DNA from: Schizochytrium sp. CCTCC M209059
Lineage: Eukaryota; Sar; Bigyra; Thraustochytrida; Thraustochytriidae
NCBI GenBank assembly: GCA_000818945.1
Contig: KN805394.1
Location: forward strand, 214,548-278,547
Length of the DNA: 64,000 bases
Direction of reading: 5' to 3'
Below are positions 44,621 through 55,725 of this stretch, in pieces. A model generated the notes under the pieces. It had not been told where the DNA came from. It saw only the letters and a program-made list of their open reading frames with translations, and did no database searches. The first letter of the stretch is position 1. Every line of letters begins with the position of its first letter. A program made the translations under genes and the position numbers.

Positions 44621-47290
44621 ATGGCGACATCAGGCGCGCATAAAGAGCGTCCTGTCTCGTCGTACTTTTTGCAAACGACAGGACCCAAGCTGCCTTCAAG
44701 CGCGCAGACAATTCGTGAAGTCTTTAGAGATGCGTCGACACGTCAAAGCAGACCGCGCACGGCAACTCCGCGTGCTGCAGAAACATGTTCTCCAGCAAAA
44801 AGGAGTTCGCATGTCCAGGATGATGGAGACCCTCGTATTGCAAGGCCAGCCACTGCCAAGAAAGTTCGCAAAAGCTATGGATACCCAAGTCCACGGACTT
44901 TGCGCATGGCACGGCGAAAATCTTCCGTCGTCGATGCAGCCCGAGCACATGCCGAACTGCTGCAGCGGCCTGATATCGAGTGCAGCAACGTTGACGACCT
45001 ACGAACCCAGATGCGAGCAATGCTCCTTGAGCTGCGAAGCCAGAACGTCCAGAGCACAAAACTTGCCCCAAAGCACCATATGGTAAAGGTAAAGCACGTC
45101 AAGCAAGCCAAGAGAAGCAAAATCAAGGTCAACCAGCACAAGCACAACGAGAACCCTTTGAAATATGGTGCTGCAGTTCCCGTCGTTCTCAACAATGAAG
45201 CTCTGCAGAGTCGCTATTTAGGCCTTCCAGCGCCGAGCAAGGTGCTCTCAGACACATCGACGCCATCCCTGAGCCAAGGTCAGCCTGGGCCCGGCAAACC
45301 GTCCCGTGATTCGGCTGTGGACCAAGTCGACGATCGAGTCGCCGTCATGCATGCAAGCTATAACGCCATCCACGCAGAGGTAGCCGAGTGGAGGGAAAAA
45401 GTCACGGTCGCAGAAGCGAAGCGAAAGGAAATCAAGGATCTCGCTTCGAGGGAGTCGGAGGCGCGGCAAACACTTGAAGATCGGGTCGCCGAGCTCGAGT
45501 CAGGTCTTCGCAATATTGAGCTCGAAAATGAACGTCTCGTCTCGTATTTGCCGCGCATGCAGTACATGCTCGCGCGAGGTATTGAAATTCAGAAAGCGCG
45601 GAAAGCCGCAATGGCGGGCCGAATTGACGCCATTCGCGTTCTAGAAGAGGGCAGGGAGGAATCGCTCTCGCTTTGCAAGTCAACCAAGCGGGAATCTGCC
45701 TCTGTTGTGCAGCAGCGTGATGCCTTGGAAGCCTCGCTTGCTGCAACGGAGAGGAAATACTTTGAGGCTCTTGCTGAGCGCCGCGACGAAATCGCCAAGG
45801 TTGACGCTCTCACTGAGCACTTTGCTTCTAGCGTCCAAACAATCTTTTCGCGAGGTAGACTTGCAAACTCATCCAGCACAAAAGAGATTACGCAGCAAGC
45901 AAAAGATCAAGTTGGAGAGGACACTAATAGCCAAAACGCATTGAATGTCGGCCCTGTCGGGGACACGACGAAGGCCACGTCTACAGAGCGAAAGTCAATA
46001 AAACGGGGCATCCTGGGCGGACGACACGTTCTCACTGCGGGCAGTTCGGGCAATGTGAAGGCTCCAAACAGCACGACGCGCCGAAGCTCGCGCATCAGCT
46101 CGCGCCTCGCAACGCAAGAAATGGCAAATATTGCTTCGATTATGAGCCAGAAAGGCCAACGCGGGAAGGATGCGCTGCAGCAATTGGGCACATCCAAGTA
46201 TGATCCTCGCGAGATTCAAACGATCTTCAAGTCCATTGAGGAGCGCAGCGGCGTGAAGATCATCACGCCACAAGAGATGCTCGACTGGGCACACACGAAC
46301 CGTGACGTGGAAAACAATATTCGCGAGGAAGAAGCCATTGTGCAGCAGCGTATTCAGGAACTTGCTGCCAGCAAGCATGAACTCACGGGCCAATTGGCCC
46401 TGATTGATCAGAGAGCTGGGTCCACGAACGCAAGGATGAAACATTCGGCATACGAGGACCTGCATCGGGAGATCATTCTGGCCAAAAACCGCAAGCGGGA
46501 GGTCGGCGCGCAGATCAAAGAACGTCAGAACATGCTCGCAAGCTTTTCCGTATGTGTACAGGGTCTCCGGGACAAGCTCGCCTCGATTTCTCTTGCCGAG
46601 GATTGGGTGAACAAACTCGACTCGTCTATTCACGGTGGTGTTCAGGCATCATCGCCGGCAAAGATGCAGCGCAAGAATCGGCTTTCGAGCTCCAATGTGC
46701 TGGGCGACAGCGCTGTCGCAAGCTCTTTCAGTGGCGGCGAAGTGTTCAAGTCGGCACACTCTACCTCGAGCGTTGTCGGGTGCATGATTTCCGTTCAAGC
46801 GAAACTGGGACAGATCATGCATCTTTGCGAGCTTGCCGCGCAAGTTGGCCTGTTTGTCCCCGATAGAGCTGACACGCGCGAAAGTGACCAGACTTCAGTC
46901 TTGCGTCGGACTTGGCTCGACCTCAACTGTATTGAAGACCCAAAGGCCTCTACGAACGTTCGAGTTCTTGCGGGTGATCAAGAGGAATTCACAAACGATT
47001 TTCCAGAGGTGCTTGTCCGATCCATGAAGGGGGCAAGCACAATGTCCAAACGTAGCCTCGTGAGCATGGGGAGTGCTGCCCGCGCAGATGAAAGCATGAA
47101 AAGTCGCAAGTCACAAAAGAATAAAGAACGCCGCATGTGCGCCATTGTCAGCGAAGCGGGGGCAGAGGACAGCGAGTTTGCCGCCCTACGTGCCAAGATC
47201 AAATCTGGAGGTGGAAGTCTGACACCAACACCCGAAAAGCCGCAATCGGATCATGGCCTCGGCTTTGATGGCGACAACGATAAGGAATGA
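44621..47290 (+). CDS. Large coiled-coil protein, possibly axonemal
   Basis: An 889-residue protein, mostly disordered basic sequence (1-225), a long coiled coil (~230-420), a Ser/Arg-rich linker, a second coiled coil (~540-680) and a disordered end. The second coil begins with a compact motif, REIQTIFKSIEERSGVKIIT, followed by a segment with REEEAIVQQRIQELAASK. An amphipathic 'I..I...(T/S)GV' turn followed by paired helices occurs in outer-dynein-arm docking-complex proteins (CCDC63/114/151 group). I cannot show homology by eye, so this is a weak suggestion. If correct it would belong to the flagellated zoospore stage. The start is the first ATG (44621) and the frame is uninterrupted. Confidence 0.72.
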   Translation: MATSGAHKERPVSSYFLQTTGPKLPSSAQTIREVFRDASTRQSRPRTATPRAAETCSPAKRSSHVQDDGDPRIARPATAKKVRKSYGYPSPRTLRMARRKSSVVDAARAHAELLQRPDIECSNVDDLRTQMRAMLLELRSQNVQSTKLAPKHHMVKVKHVKQAKRSKIKVNQHKHNENPLKYGAAVPVVLNNEALQSRYLGLPAPSKVLSDTSTPSLSQGQPGPGKPSRDSAVDQVDDRVAVMHASYNAIHAEVAEWREKVTVAEAKRKEIKDLASRESEARQTLEDRVAELESGLRNIELENERLVSYLPRMQYMLARGIEIQKARKAAMAGRIDAIRVLEEGREESLSLCKSTKRESASVVQQRDALEASLAATERKYFEALAERRDEIAKVDALTEHFASSVQTIFSRGRLANSSSTKEITQQAKDQVGEDTNSQNALNVGPVGDTTKATSTERKSIKRGILGGRHVLTAGSSGNVKAPNSTTRRSSRISSRLATQEMANIASIMSQKGQRGKDALQQLGTSKYDPREIQTIFKSIEERSGVKIITPQEMLDWAHTNRDVENNIREEEAIVQQRIQELAASKHELTGQLALIDQRAGSTNARMKHSAYEDLHREIILAKNRKREVGAQIKERQNMLASFSVCVQGLRDKLASISLAEDWVNKLDSSIHGGVQASSPAKMQRKNRLSSSNVLGDSAVASSFSGGEVFKSAHSTSSVVGCMISVQAKLGQIMHLCELAAQVGLFVPDRADTRESDQTSVLRRTWLDLNCIEDPKASTNVRVLAGDQEEFTNDFPEVLVRSMKGASTMSKRSLVSMGSAARADESMKSRKSQKNKERRMCAIVSEAGAEDSEFAALRAKIKSGGGSLTPTPEKPQSDHGLGFDGDNDKE

Positions 47291-47398
47291 ATCATGATAT
47301 GTACTAGAAGTTGCATCTGCTGTTCTGGATTTTTTGAAATGTCTCTTTTCAATAATGAATATTGGATAAAGGCTACAGAAAAAACGTCACTATGTACG

Positions 47399-50146
47399 CT
47401 ACGCATGACTGAGATCCTGCATCTCCAAAGACTGGTTTGCACCAGACGATTGAAGAAGTGGAAATTCGCTATCTCTTTCCATCGTCCGTGCCACACGAAA
47501 GCTTTGTCGAGAGCTCGCAGCGTCGTTTCTGGCGTCACTGGCATTAAGATTGTCGTCGTCGTCGTTGTTGTCGTCGTCGACGAGACTTTCATCCACCCGA
47601 TCATTCATGCGTTGAAAGTCGTCAAAGTTCTGCAAGGGTTCGAGACCTTCCGCCCTACTAATTTGGCGTTGCCGCCAAGAGTGGCGGACGCACACGCCTG
47701 CAAAAATCGCACAGGTGAAGAATACACAGGCGAAAAGCGCCCAGACGAGGCTATAATCCGGAGAGTGGCATCCATTCTTGGAAGTGAAAATCCCGATCGA
47801 TCTAGCCTTCAGTGAGTCTCCCGCCAGATCATGAATATACCCTCGAGAGAAAGAGAGACGGTACCGACCTTGATCAAACAGGCAGTCCGATGCCATGACC
47901 ACGTGTCGCGTTAAATTGAGAACAATGGTGTCGTTCACGGCTGATTCGGACTCAAAGCGAATAGCTGATTCGGACTCCAAGGTGTCAAAGGTAAGTGTAA
48001 TCGGGGGATCGGCAAAGTCATGGCCAGGATGAAGCAGTGGATACGCTTTGAGTGATACAAAGGTCAAATGGCGAATAGAACGAGAAAAGATGAGCCGGAG
48101 CTCTGCCTGGTCTCGTTTCACCTCTTTCTCAGGCAACGTGCGCACCAATGAGAGCTTCTCACGCGCGGGAACGCGGAGACAATGCTCGGTCGAATCTTGC
48201 TCGACAATAACCGGGCCTCCCGCGATATGTTCCATGTTCAAGAGATACTGAAAGTACCCCCAAACTGAAGAAGTGATATTTCCACTTCCCGCGAGAAACT
48301 TGCCGCACTTTGCATAGAGAAGATCAGCAGTATCGCGACAGACACGGAGAGTGCGCGTGCCACTTGCATACGAGAGAAATTCGCCTTGGTCGGCTCGGCA
48401 GTCAAAGCACAAAAGAGGTTCGAGAACTTCAAGACAGGTGTCGATTTCGGTCTGGTTTTTCACATGGTCATACATATGCCTTCGCTTCGCGTTCAGGACA
48501 CGCTGGCTAACAACAGTGTCAACAAAATGGTCTGTGCAGCATGAGAGAGCGGAGTCGCCCAATGAGCAGAGACCTGATTCTGCCCGGCGGGCCTTCGGCG
48601 GTGTATTCATTTGTCCCTCGGTCTCGTCGTCCCCTGTCAAGTAAAACATGCAGCGTTTTCCGTCATCGTAGAAGGCCCCACCATCTTCGACAAAGCGCTG
48701 ACAAACGTAGGGAAGAGCCACCTCTGTTTCCTTGGCAAAGCGCCAGCTGGTGGCCGGATTGAGGCCCGAATCCATGTACAAGTATTCGGAATAGTCGGCG
48801 GAGCTGTACAGGTCGACCTCTTCAGTATCATCATATGCAAAAAAGTCCGAGGTAGAGTGATCGATCCACCGATCATCCAAATAACCGAGCCACGCCTTGG
48901 GCGCTCTCCCGTTTGGGTCACCTGCTTTGAAGTTGAGTCTGCTGCCGAGAAGAGATTGGAGAAACATGTTGTCGCGTGCCGAGTGAACAGAGGCAAATTG
49001 CATGCCAGCTTTTTCGCATGCAGAGCGCGCCTCAGGCCACCGCTTTGGTCCGTAGTTCACTTTATACGCTTTAGCACGATGCATAATTTCGGGAGCATCG
49101 CTGCGCACGCCGCGACACACCGCTCCATCGGCGAATTTCTTGACCGACATCCGTGTTACATTTAAATGAAGACCACTTGTTAAAGTGATGCCGACAATGG
49201 CCGAGTCATCGTCATCCGTCGCCGAGGAGTGCGTCCAGCGCCGATCACTCTCAATATCCACGGTGGCGTTCGCAAACATCCACGAGTTCCCAAGATCTTG
49301 AATTTCTGATACTGATGCACATCGCCACATCGTGTCAAGCGCGAATCCATCCGTCGCTGCAAGGTAGATCCAGTTCATGTTCGGACTTGTCTGGAAGCTG
49401 AGGATTCTGTACGTCTCGGGGGCCAGCCAGTGAGAAGAGCCCTTGACGTTGCTTTCTGATTTGAGTTGCTTGCCGTCGGCGTATACGTCTACGGACGATG
49501 GATAACGCCCGTCAGAAAACATTCCAATGGAGAAGCGCGCCACTTCTCCATTATGAAGGTTGACGGACATACCCCTAGTGGCATTAAGTTTCTCCAATTT
49601 ACCACTATCTTCCGGGTACACATCGCAGGTGGGTATGTGTGCGGCCCCAATCATGCCTCTCACATGTAGGTGGCTATGGAACCCCGATATGATCAGAAGC
49701 TTGCAGTTGGCGAGGGAGGTGAAAGTCACAAGGGCCTTGTGTAAACCTCGGTAGCATTCGCGCGTCTGACTGTCCAGATTCAAAATGAGCACAAAATCCT
49801 CGTTGGGAACGACAAATTTTTCGGCACATGCGTCAAGCTTGACTGTCTCATGTTTATAGAGACCCTCGGCGGGCAGAGGGTCCCTCCACGAGTCGAGTTG
49901 AGTGCATCGCACCGGCCCAATGCCCCAGTCCGCGCCTGGCGAGCGATAGTGGATTTTAAAGTACGTCTGATCGAGCGGCAAGGTCCCGCTATCAACGACA
50001 TCTCCGATCAAGGTCTCGCTGCGCACGACCGCTCCAACCAAGGTCAAGAGAACCAGCGAGAATTTCACGATCACCGCGATAGCGCCGCGTAGGGACGCCA
50101 TCCTCGCCGCTACGCCGCCGCCGCTGCCGTCCGATCGTCCGCTCAT
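47399..50146 (-). CDS. Type I membrane protein with C-type lectin-like and folate-receptor-like domains
   Basis: This 915-residue protein has an N-terminal hydrophobic signal segment (VKFSLVLLTLVGAVV). A long ectodomain without recognised folds follows to ~350. A C-type lectin-like domain lies at ~357-486 (RWPEARSACEKAGMQFASVH at its start, KAWLGYLDDRW in the middle, YVCQRF at its end). A Cys-rich domain at ~524-617 (SCCTDHFVDTVV, CLEVLEPLLCFDC, LLYAKCGKF) resembles the folate-receptor-like fold. One transmembrane helix lies at ~802-822, followed by an acidic ~93-residue cytoplasmic tail with a DDDNNDDDDN stretch. The role is probably surface recognition or adhesion; the ligand is unknown. 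The first in-frame ATG is 50144-50146 (an alternative at 50099-50101 also precedes the signal segment). Confidence 0.78.
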   Translation of the reverse strand: MSGRSDGSGGGVAARMASLRGAIAVIVKFSLVLLTLVGAVVRSETLIGDVVDSGTLPLDQTYFKIHYRSPGADWGIGPVRCTQLDSWRDPLPAEGLYKHETVKLDACAEKFVVPNEDFVLILNLDSQTRECYRGLHKALVTFTSLANCKLLIISGFHSHLHVRGMIGAAHIPTCDVYPEDSGKLEKLNATRGMSVNLHNGEVARFSIGMFSDGRYPSSVDVYADGKQLKSESNVKGSSHWLAPETYRILSFQTSPNMNWIYLAATDGFALDTMWRCASVSEIQDLGNSWMFANATVDIESDRRWTHSSATDDDDSAIVGITLTSGLHLNVTRMSVKKFADGAVCRGVRSDAPEIMHRAKAYKVNYGPKRWPEARSACEKAGMQFASVHSARDNMFLQSLLGSRLNFKAGDPNGRAPKAWLGYLDDRWIDHSTSDFFAYDDTEEVDLYSSADYSEYLYMDSGLNPATSWRFAKETEVALPYVCQRFVEDGGAFYDDGKRCMFYLTGDDETEGQMNTPPKARRAESGLCSLGDSALSCCTDHFVDTVVSQRVLNAKRRHMYDHVKNQTEIDTCLEVLEPLLCFDCRADQGEFLSYASGTRTLRVCRDTADLLYAKCGKFLAGSGNITSSVWGYFQYLLNMEHIAGGPVIVEQDSTEHCLRVPAREKLSLVRTLPEKEVKRDQAELRLIFSRSIRHLTFVSLKAYPLLHPGHDFADPPITLTFDTLESESAIRFESESAVNDTIVLNLTRHVVMASDCLFDQGRYRLSFSRGYIHDLAGDSLKARSIGIFTSKNGCHSPDYSLVWALFACVFFTCAIFAGVCVRHSWRQRQISRAEGLEPLQNFDDFQRMNDRVDESLVDDDNNDDDDNLNASDARNDAASSRQSFRVARTMERDSEFPLLQSSGANQSLEMQDLSHA

Positions 50147-50499
50147 GACTTTCTTGCGCACACAACTCGGGCGACCAAAGTCGGGGCCACGTCGGTAGGT
50201 CTGCCGGCGAGCGCCCCGTACCTCCCGCGCCGCGCCGCGCCGCGCCGCGTTGAGTCGGGTCGGCCCCGATGCGAGGTCTTCAAGATTCTGCACGCGAGCG
50301 AGCGAACGAACGAGGACCTCGAGGACCTGGAGATGTACGTACGTACGTATACGTATGTAATGAGCATGCTCTCTCGAGCTTTTTTTGAAGGCTTGGAGGC
50401 CTTCTAGGCCTGGGCCTACTACCAGGCCTAGGTATGTGATGTCATAGCAGAGCCTGTTTTGACCACGAGCTATACGAGTAGCACGTACGGCTAGCCTCC
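50147..50499. promoter_or_regulatory. Head-to-head intergenic region
   Basis: 353 bases between the divergent start codons of the lectin-domain gene and the flavin-reductase-like gene. It contains a GCGCC-type repeat (about 50228-50250), an ACGT repeat (about 50334-50358) and several AGGCCT palindromes (50391-50432). I cannot name a bound factor. Confidence 0.45.
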
Positions 50500-51398
50500 A
50501 TGGCGACGACGCCGCATCCGGACGTAGAAGCCACAGCGGCGGACGGCGCCGCGGTGCTGGGGCCCGAGGTGGTGCGACTGCGGCAGGCCAAGCTGCAGTC
50601 TCGCGTGCTATACGCGAACCCCGTTTGCATGCTCGTGACTGAGGACAAGGACAAGGCCTCTGGGCGCAATGTCATGGTGTGCTCGTGGCTTTCAATGGTG
50701 CGTGCATACGTGCCTGAGATTATGCTGCATCAAAATGGTGTGATTTAGCTAAACAGTAGCAAAGTCGAGCTCTGGACAACTGAGATCACTGACATGCCAA
50801 GGCCGTACGTGACGCATTCGTGTTTTCTGCGTTGGTCCCATAAACAACACAGGTAAATAACGACGGTCTTGTGATGCTGAGCCTGAATCGGAGACGTTAC
50901 TCGTGCGGACGCGTTCTCGCAACGCGCAAGTTCGAACTTGCTGTTGCTGGCGCAGATTTGACACCTCTTCTTTTGCGCATTGGCAAGGTAACGGGGCGCG
51001 ATACCGACAAGTTTGTTGCCATGGAAGGCGTTGACATGGAATGGCGCCCAGTGCGCGGTGAAACATCGCGGTGCGAGTTGGTAAAGGGATCGATCGCTCG
51101 CGTGCGCTGTCACGTCGTTGCACAAAACGAGGATGTCGATGCAGGCCATGTCGTGTTTTTTGCACAGATTGACGACTGTCTCGTCAATGCAGACGCATGG
51201 AATGGCAAGCAATTCATGGGTACTTGCGGGTTGCTCAGCTTTTTGGGGTCTCAGGAATTTGCTCTTGTAAAACGCTTCCCCGACGCGGACGCAGAAAAGA
51301 AGACGGATGCGAAGCAAGGGATTGCAGCCGCAAGCACCGTGAAAGAGGAAAAGCCCAAGGCATGCACAGATCCGGCACCAAGCTTCGGGGCAGAATAG
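50500..51398 (+). CDS. Flavin reductase-like (FMN-binding split barrel) protein, one intron
   Basis: Exon 1 is 50500-50697 (66 codons) and exon 2 is 50853-51398, joined in phase 0, giving 247 residues. Across the junction the sequence reads NVMVCSWLSM | VNNDGLVMLS, which restores the conserved flavin-reductase block (NVMxxSWxxxxNxxG...xSxxxxR). Other family features are RVLYANPVCMLVT at the start of the domain and GKVTGRDTDKF in the middle. Reading through the intron instead gives a stop after 16 more codons. Members bind FMN and either reduce flavin for a partner oxygenase or act as small oxidoreductases; the substrate is unknown. The ATG has good context (CTCCATGGCG). No partner monooxygenase is adjacent. 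Confidence 0.85.
50698..50852 (+). other. Intron (155 bp, phase 0) in flavin-reductase-like gene
   Basis: The donor is GTGCGT after ATG at 50695-50697. The acceptor is ACAACACAG ending at 50852. Removal joins two halves of a conserved flavin-reductase motif in frame, whereas retention introduces a stop. Confidence 0.85.
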
Positions 51399-51594
51399 TT
51401 GCGCATGTGCTGTAGCGAGAAATGAAAAAGGTTGGGAACCTCTCTACTCTTCGCAAGAGGTGCAGGAACAAAACGAATTTCTCGAAAAGCCTTACAAAAT
51501 AGATTTGTAATCAAGAAAGTGAGATTTTTTTCAATGAGACATGCAATAGACAAAAAAAAAAATCAAAGTCAATACAAAACGTAGCTACATCAGC

Positions 51595-54079
51595 CTACTG
51601 AGGGAGCGAATAAAATAGCATATACGCCTGATCATCGAGACCATCAGGTGGTCCAGGCATGGTCGTCACCGTGGAGTCATTCATGAGATGCCACGTGCCG
51701 TCAGCAGCCTTGATATGGGCAGTGTAATGACCACCTCGCAAGGATCCTGAATGGCGCACAACGCCAAATAGCGAGTACTCGAGAGACTGAGACTCCCGAA
51801 ACTGATGCCGAATCTCATCCGCCTCCTGAAATTCCTGGCTCACAAAGGGTTCAAGGTCCAGCTTATCACCGAATCGCACGACAGACGTAATTTTGCTCCC
51901 GTCTGAACGAAAGCGCTTGAGATGCAGCACCAAAAGATGCGGCAAGCGTGGTCCGACAAGAGAGATTGTTTTCGTCGCAGGTCGCAGTTCCTTACATTGG
52001 GGGCACTGCCAGAGTTCCTGCGTCATTTTCAGTTCGAGCAATCATTATTCGATCATCCTTTGTCAGTATTTGCAGAGTTAAAGCAGACACACACACACAC
52101 ACACGCAACCTCCCCTTTCCGAATTTTGTTTGTAGCAAGGGTCATCACTCTCTTCGAGCGCTTGAACCTACATTGGAGCCAAGATGCTCGGTCTCCACAT
52201 ACTGCGCAAGGCAGTCTTCGATCGAGAGAAGAGCGTTCCCTATGCCGTTCTCTTGCCGATGCGAAGGTCCGCCAAGGGGCAGACTAAGCGTCGTGAACAC
52301 ATCAAAGGTTGACGAAACGCGTCTGCACATTTCGCACTCGAGACGTGACTCGAGTTGGCCCTGGAAAAAGTCCAGAATGACCGAGTCATCCATCTCGTGC
52401 TGACGGCGCCAAGATTCAGTAGCCCGCGAGATCCGCGAAGACTCCGCAAGCACACTGTCCACCTCGCTATCGCTACCGTCCGCGTAATCCATCGCACGCG
52501 CGCCAAAGTCTGGCGCCAGCCTAGAGCGCGCGAATTCTTCTGACGGAACGTTGTCCGCCATAATAATATCTGCATCGAGGGGTGCTGGCCCCGACTTGCG
52601 TTTCTCTTGATTGTCCCCTGTTCCATGGCCCTGATTCGTGTCGTCATGTACTGCATTCAGGAGCCACATAAGAAACTCGTGTGCATCATGCTGACGTCCA
52701 TCGCCAAAGATAGGGTTGCGCGAGGCCACAACGCGGAGGAAACCGCCTGGGGTGATGACCGAGTGTTGCGAAGACCAAAGCATGCGACTAAGATCCCCGC
52801 TGGCAAGAGCTAAGCCTCGCGCAACGGAGCGGGCATCCGTGCCGCCCCTTCTCGATGGATCAACAAGAGATGCGCGAAGACGAGGCTCGTCGATCAGATA
52901 CGATGTGAGTTTCTGCGCCTGATTGAGACATTGCAGTGTCGCATTCATAAAACATGTGTTGCCCAGGTTTCGAAGACCTACCACGCCAATCGTGGCGCTC
53001 GAGCGGTTGTCACCAATATTAGCCCGTGCTGCGGTCCGTCCCGCCACTTGCGCGCCTGGGCCGTAGGCGGCATTCCCTTGCTCGCGGGTTCCCGGGATGA
53101 TAGCAAAAGCTGACTGCGGTGGCGGCGCAAGCTGGCGGCTGAGCGTCACGGGGCCACTAATCGGCGTAAAGTCCGCCACATAGCCGGGTCTCGACGAGGC
53201 ATCACCGAGACTCCCTTTTCGCTTGCGCGAGTCACTGTCCAGAGCTTCCAGCGCAGCTCCATTGCGCGGACGTTTCTGCGTACCTGCGCCCGCCCCGGTA
53301 CCTTGTGAGGATGATGATCGTCTCCGTCGCGGCTGCTCGTGAGGCCAAGTGCCGTCTTCGCGGACGATCTCAACAAGAATCCGTGCCAAGTCGTTGTCAT
53401 CGCACCAAGGAGCATCAGCAACGCGCGAAGCTTGCTCTTTGTCCACGAAAATTCGTACAAAGTCGCCACCGTAAAGGCGGCCGTAAAGTCGGCACGTCTC
53501 GTGTGATGTGAGATCCATGGCTAGCGATTTTGAAAGCTCACCGCGCAAAAAGGTGTCGAAAGCTTGAACGGAGCTGGTGCGACTGACAAAGAGTCTTTGC
53601 ACGAATTCATCGCGCCATGTGCCTGTAATCGGGTCTGCTAACGAGGCGTTGACCTGGACAGGGTAAATGTCAAGCTCAGGAGGCGCACCATTTGCACTTT
53701 GCACCACCTCGCGCGGTAGCTCGGGCCCGCCGCCGAAAATTTCTGCTATGAGATTCCAGGCATCAGGTCCCACGGCGTTAAAGTCGAAGCTTTCGACAAG
53801 GCGCGCCTTGACGGCGCAAAATACGCCACCCGTGCCTTGATCTTCTCCATCTGCGAGGAGAAGGTCGCTGTTGTCCACAGGTCCCGGGTCGCTGATCTGG
53901 CCCTTGACGAACTTGCGCCAGCGCGAAATCCATCTCGCCGAGACGAGGTAGAAATGAGTACCGGGCTGCGCTTCTCGGGGCGTCTTGCGCAGGAGGCGTT
54001 CCAGCTCCGCCGCGACCTCCTCGCGGGTGTGCAGCGGCCTCGCGGCGGTCGCCGCCTGCGCTTTGGGCCCCGCGGGCAT
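51595..54079 (-). CDS. Ubiquitin carboxyl-terminal hydrolase with DUSP domain (USP), one intron
   Basis: Exon 1 (54079-52172) and exon 2 (52017-51595) join in phase 0 to 776 residues. A DUSP domain lies at ~20-135 (FYLVSARWISRWRKFV, PGPVDNSDLL). A linker with basic Arg/Lys/Ser blocks follows. The USP catalytic domain starts at ~366 with Cys376 in GLRNLGNTCFMNATLQCL and continues with QHDAHEFLMWLL. A zinc-ribbon CxxC pair (CEMC in exon 1, CPQC in exon 2) comes next, then LLVLHLKRF, and finally His733 in LRGGHYTAHI and Asp750. The splice joins HLGSN to ELWQCPQC, as expected for the family, where CxxC follows 'E.W'. The architecture resembles the USP4/11/15 group and plant DUSP-type UBPs, which remove ubiquitin from target proteins. 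All catalytic residues are present. Confidence 0.92.
52018..52171 (-). other. Intron (154 bp, phase 0) in ubiquitin protease gene
   Basis: On the minus strand the donor is GTAGGT after codon AAT (Asn636) and the acceptor is ATGACGCAG before GAA (Glu637). A CTGAA sequence 10-20 bases before the acceptor could be the branch site. An in-frame TGA just upstream of the second exon rules out simple read-through. The intron contains a CA/TG dinucleotide run (about 52085-52104). Confidence 0.85.
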
Positions 54080-54841
54080 GCGAGCCTCCCTCGCGCGCCG
54101 GCCTCGGTCGGAGCGCCACGCGAGGGACGGAGCAGGGCCGCGTCGACTCGGCGCCCGGGCCTCGCCGCTCGCGCAGTCGCGAATCGGGGGCCCCTAGGAC
54201 CCTGATTGCGCGCTGCATTTGCGGCGATGCGGATCCGGGGTTATAACAGGTGCCAACAGGCTGCAAGCTGCAAGCTGAAGCTGCTGCAGCTGCAGCTGGT
54301 GCTGGAGCTGGCGAGGAGGAAGGCGTTGGCTATGGTGAAGGGCTGTGGCTTTTGGTGATAGATTCGTCTAGCGGAGTCGGGGCGGTAGAGGCTGGCCCGA
54401 TGCGCAACGATGGCGACTGCGAGGACGGCCCGCACAGCGCAGAATAGTGCGAACTGGTTCGAGTTCACGTAACGTAACAAACGGAGCTTGGTGAGTGAAC
54501 GAACGAACTGCAGGGCTTGCGTGCTTGCGTGCTCGTTGTTTGCTGTTTGCAGCAGCCGCGAGAAGGAGAGGAGAGAAGGAGAGAGAGAGAGAGAGAGCGC
54601 GCGCGCGGGCGCGCGCGGCCGACGCTGGCGGCGCTTCGGAGGCCGGTCGGGTCATAATTTCGAGATGTTGTTGCCTCGTACCGGCCGCGCGCGACCTTGT
54701 TTGCGCGCGAGTTTATTATTATTACATGTTATGTTGGGTTGATCGTGAGTTTCATCAGTGGCAGCAAAGCCTTCATGCCTTCTCCTCTGCAAGCAAGCCT
54801 CAGCCGTACGAATCTCATCTAAAACTAACAAGTAGGCCTAG

Positions 54842-55383
<542 letters not shown>

Positions 55384-55687
55384 GCCAGGCAGACCAAGAT
55401 ACCAAGCATCCTCAGTTATCTCGTCTTATTCTACCAGCCGACCAGCCAACCAACCAATGTGCACATCCATTCTCGTTGTTTTGCTCTTGTTGTTGCATGC
55501 AGACTCCGTCCATGTCAACTTGCCTCGAAGCGTTTAAGCCAATTCGCGAGACTGGCGCTCGTAGCACCCTTCCAATACACTACACTGCACGCCAAGCCAG
55601 GCCGAGTGATCACTCGCTCATCCATTCCACTGGCCTCCTCGCGTAGCGCAGACGGCTCAGCGTGGCATGCATGCCTTGCGCCCCCTC

Positions 55688-55723
<36 letters not shown>
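55688..55723. repeat. (TTTC)n microsatellite
   Basis: About nine TTTC units, followed by imperfect TTTC/CAGC repeats to about 55795. Confidence 0.9.
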
Positions 55724-55725
<2 letters not shown>

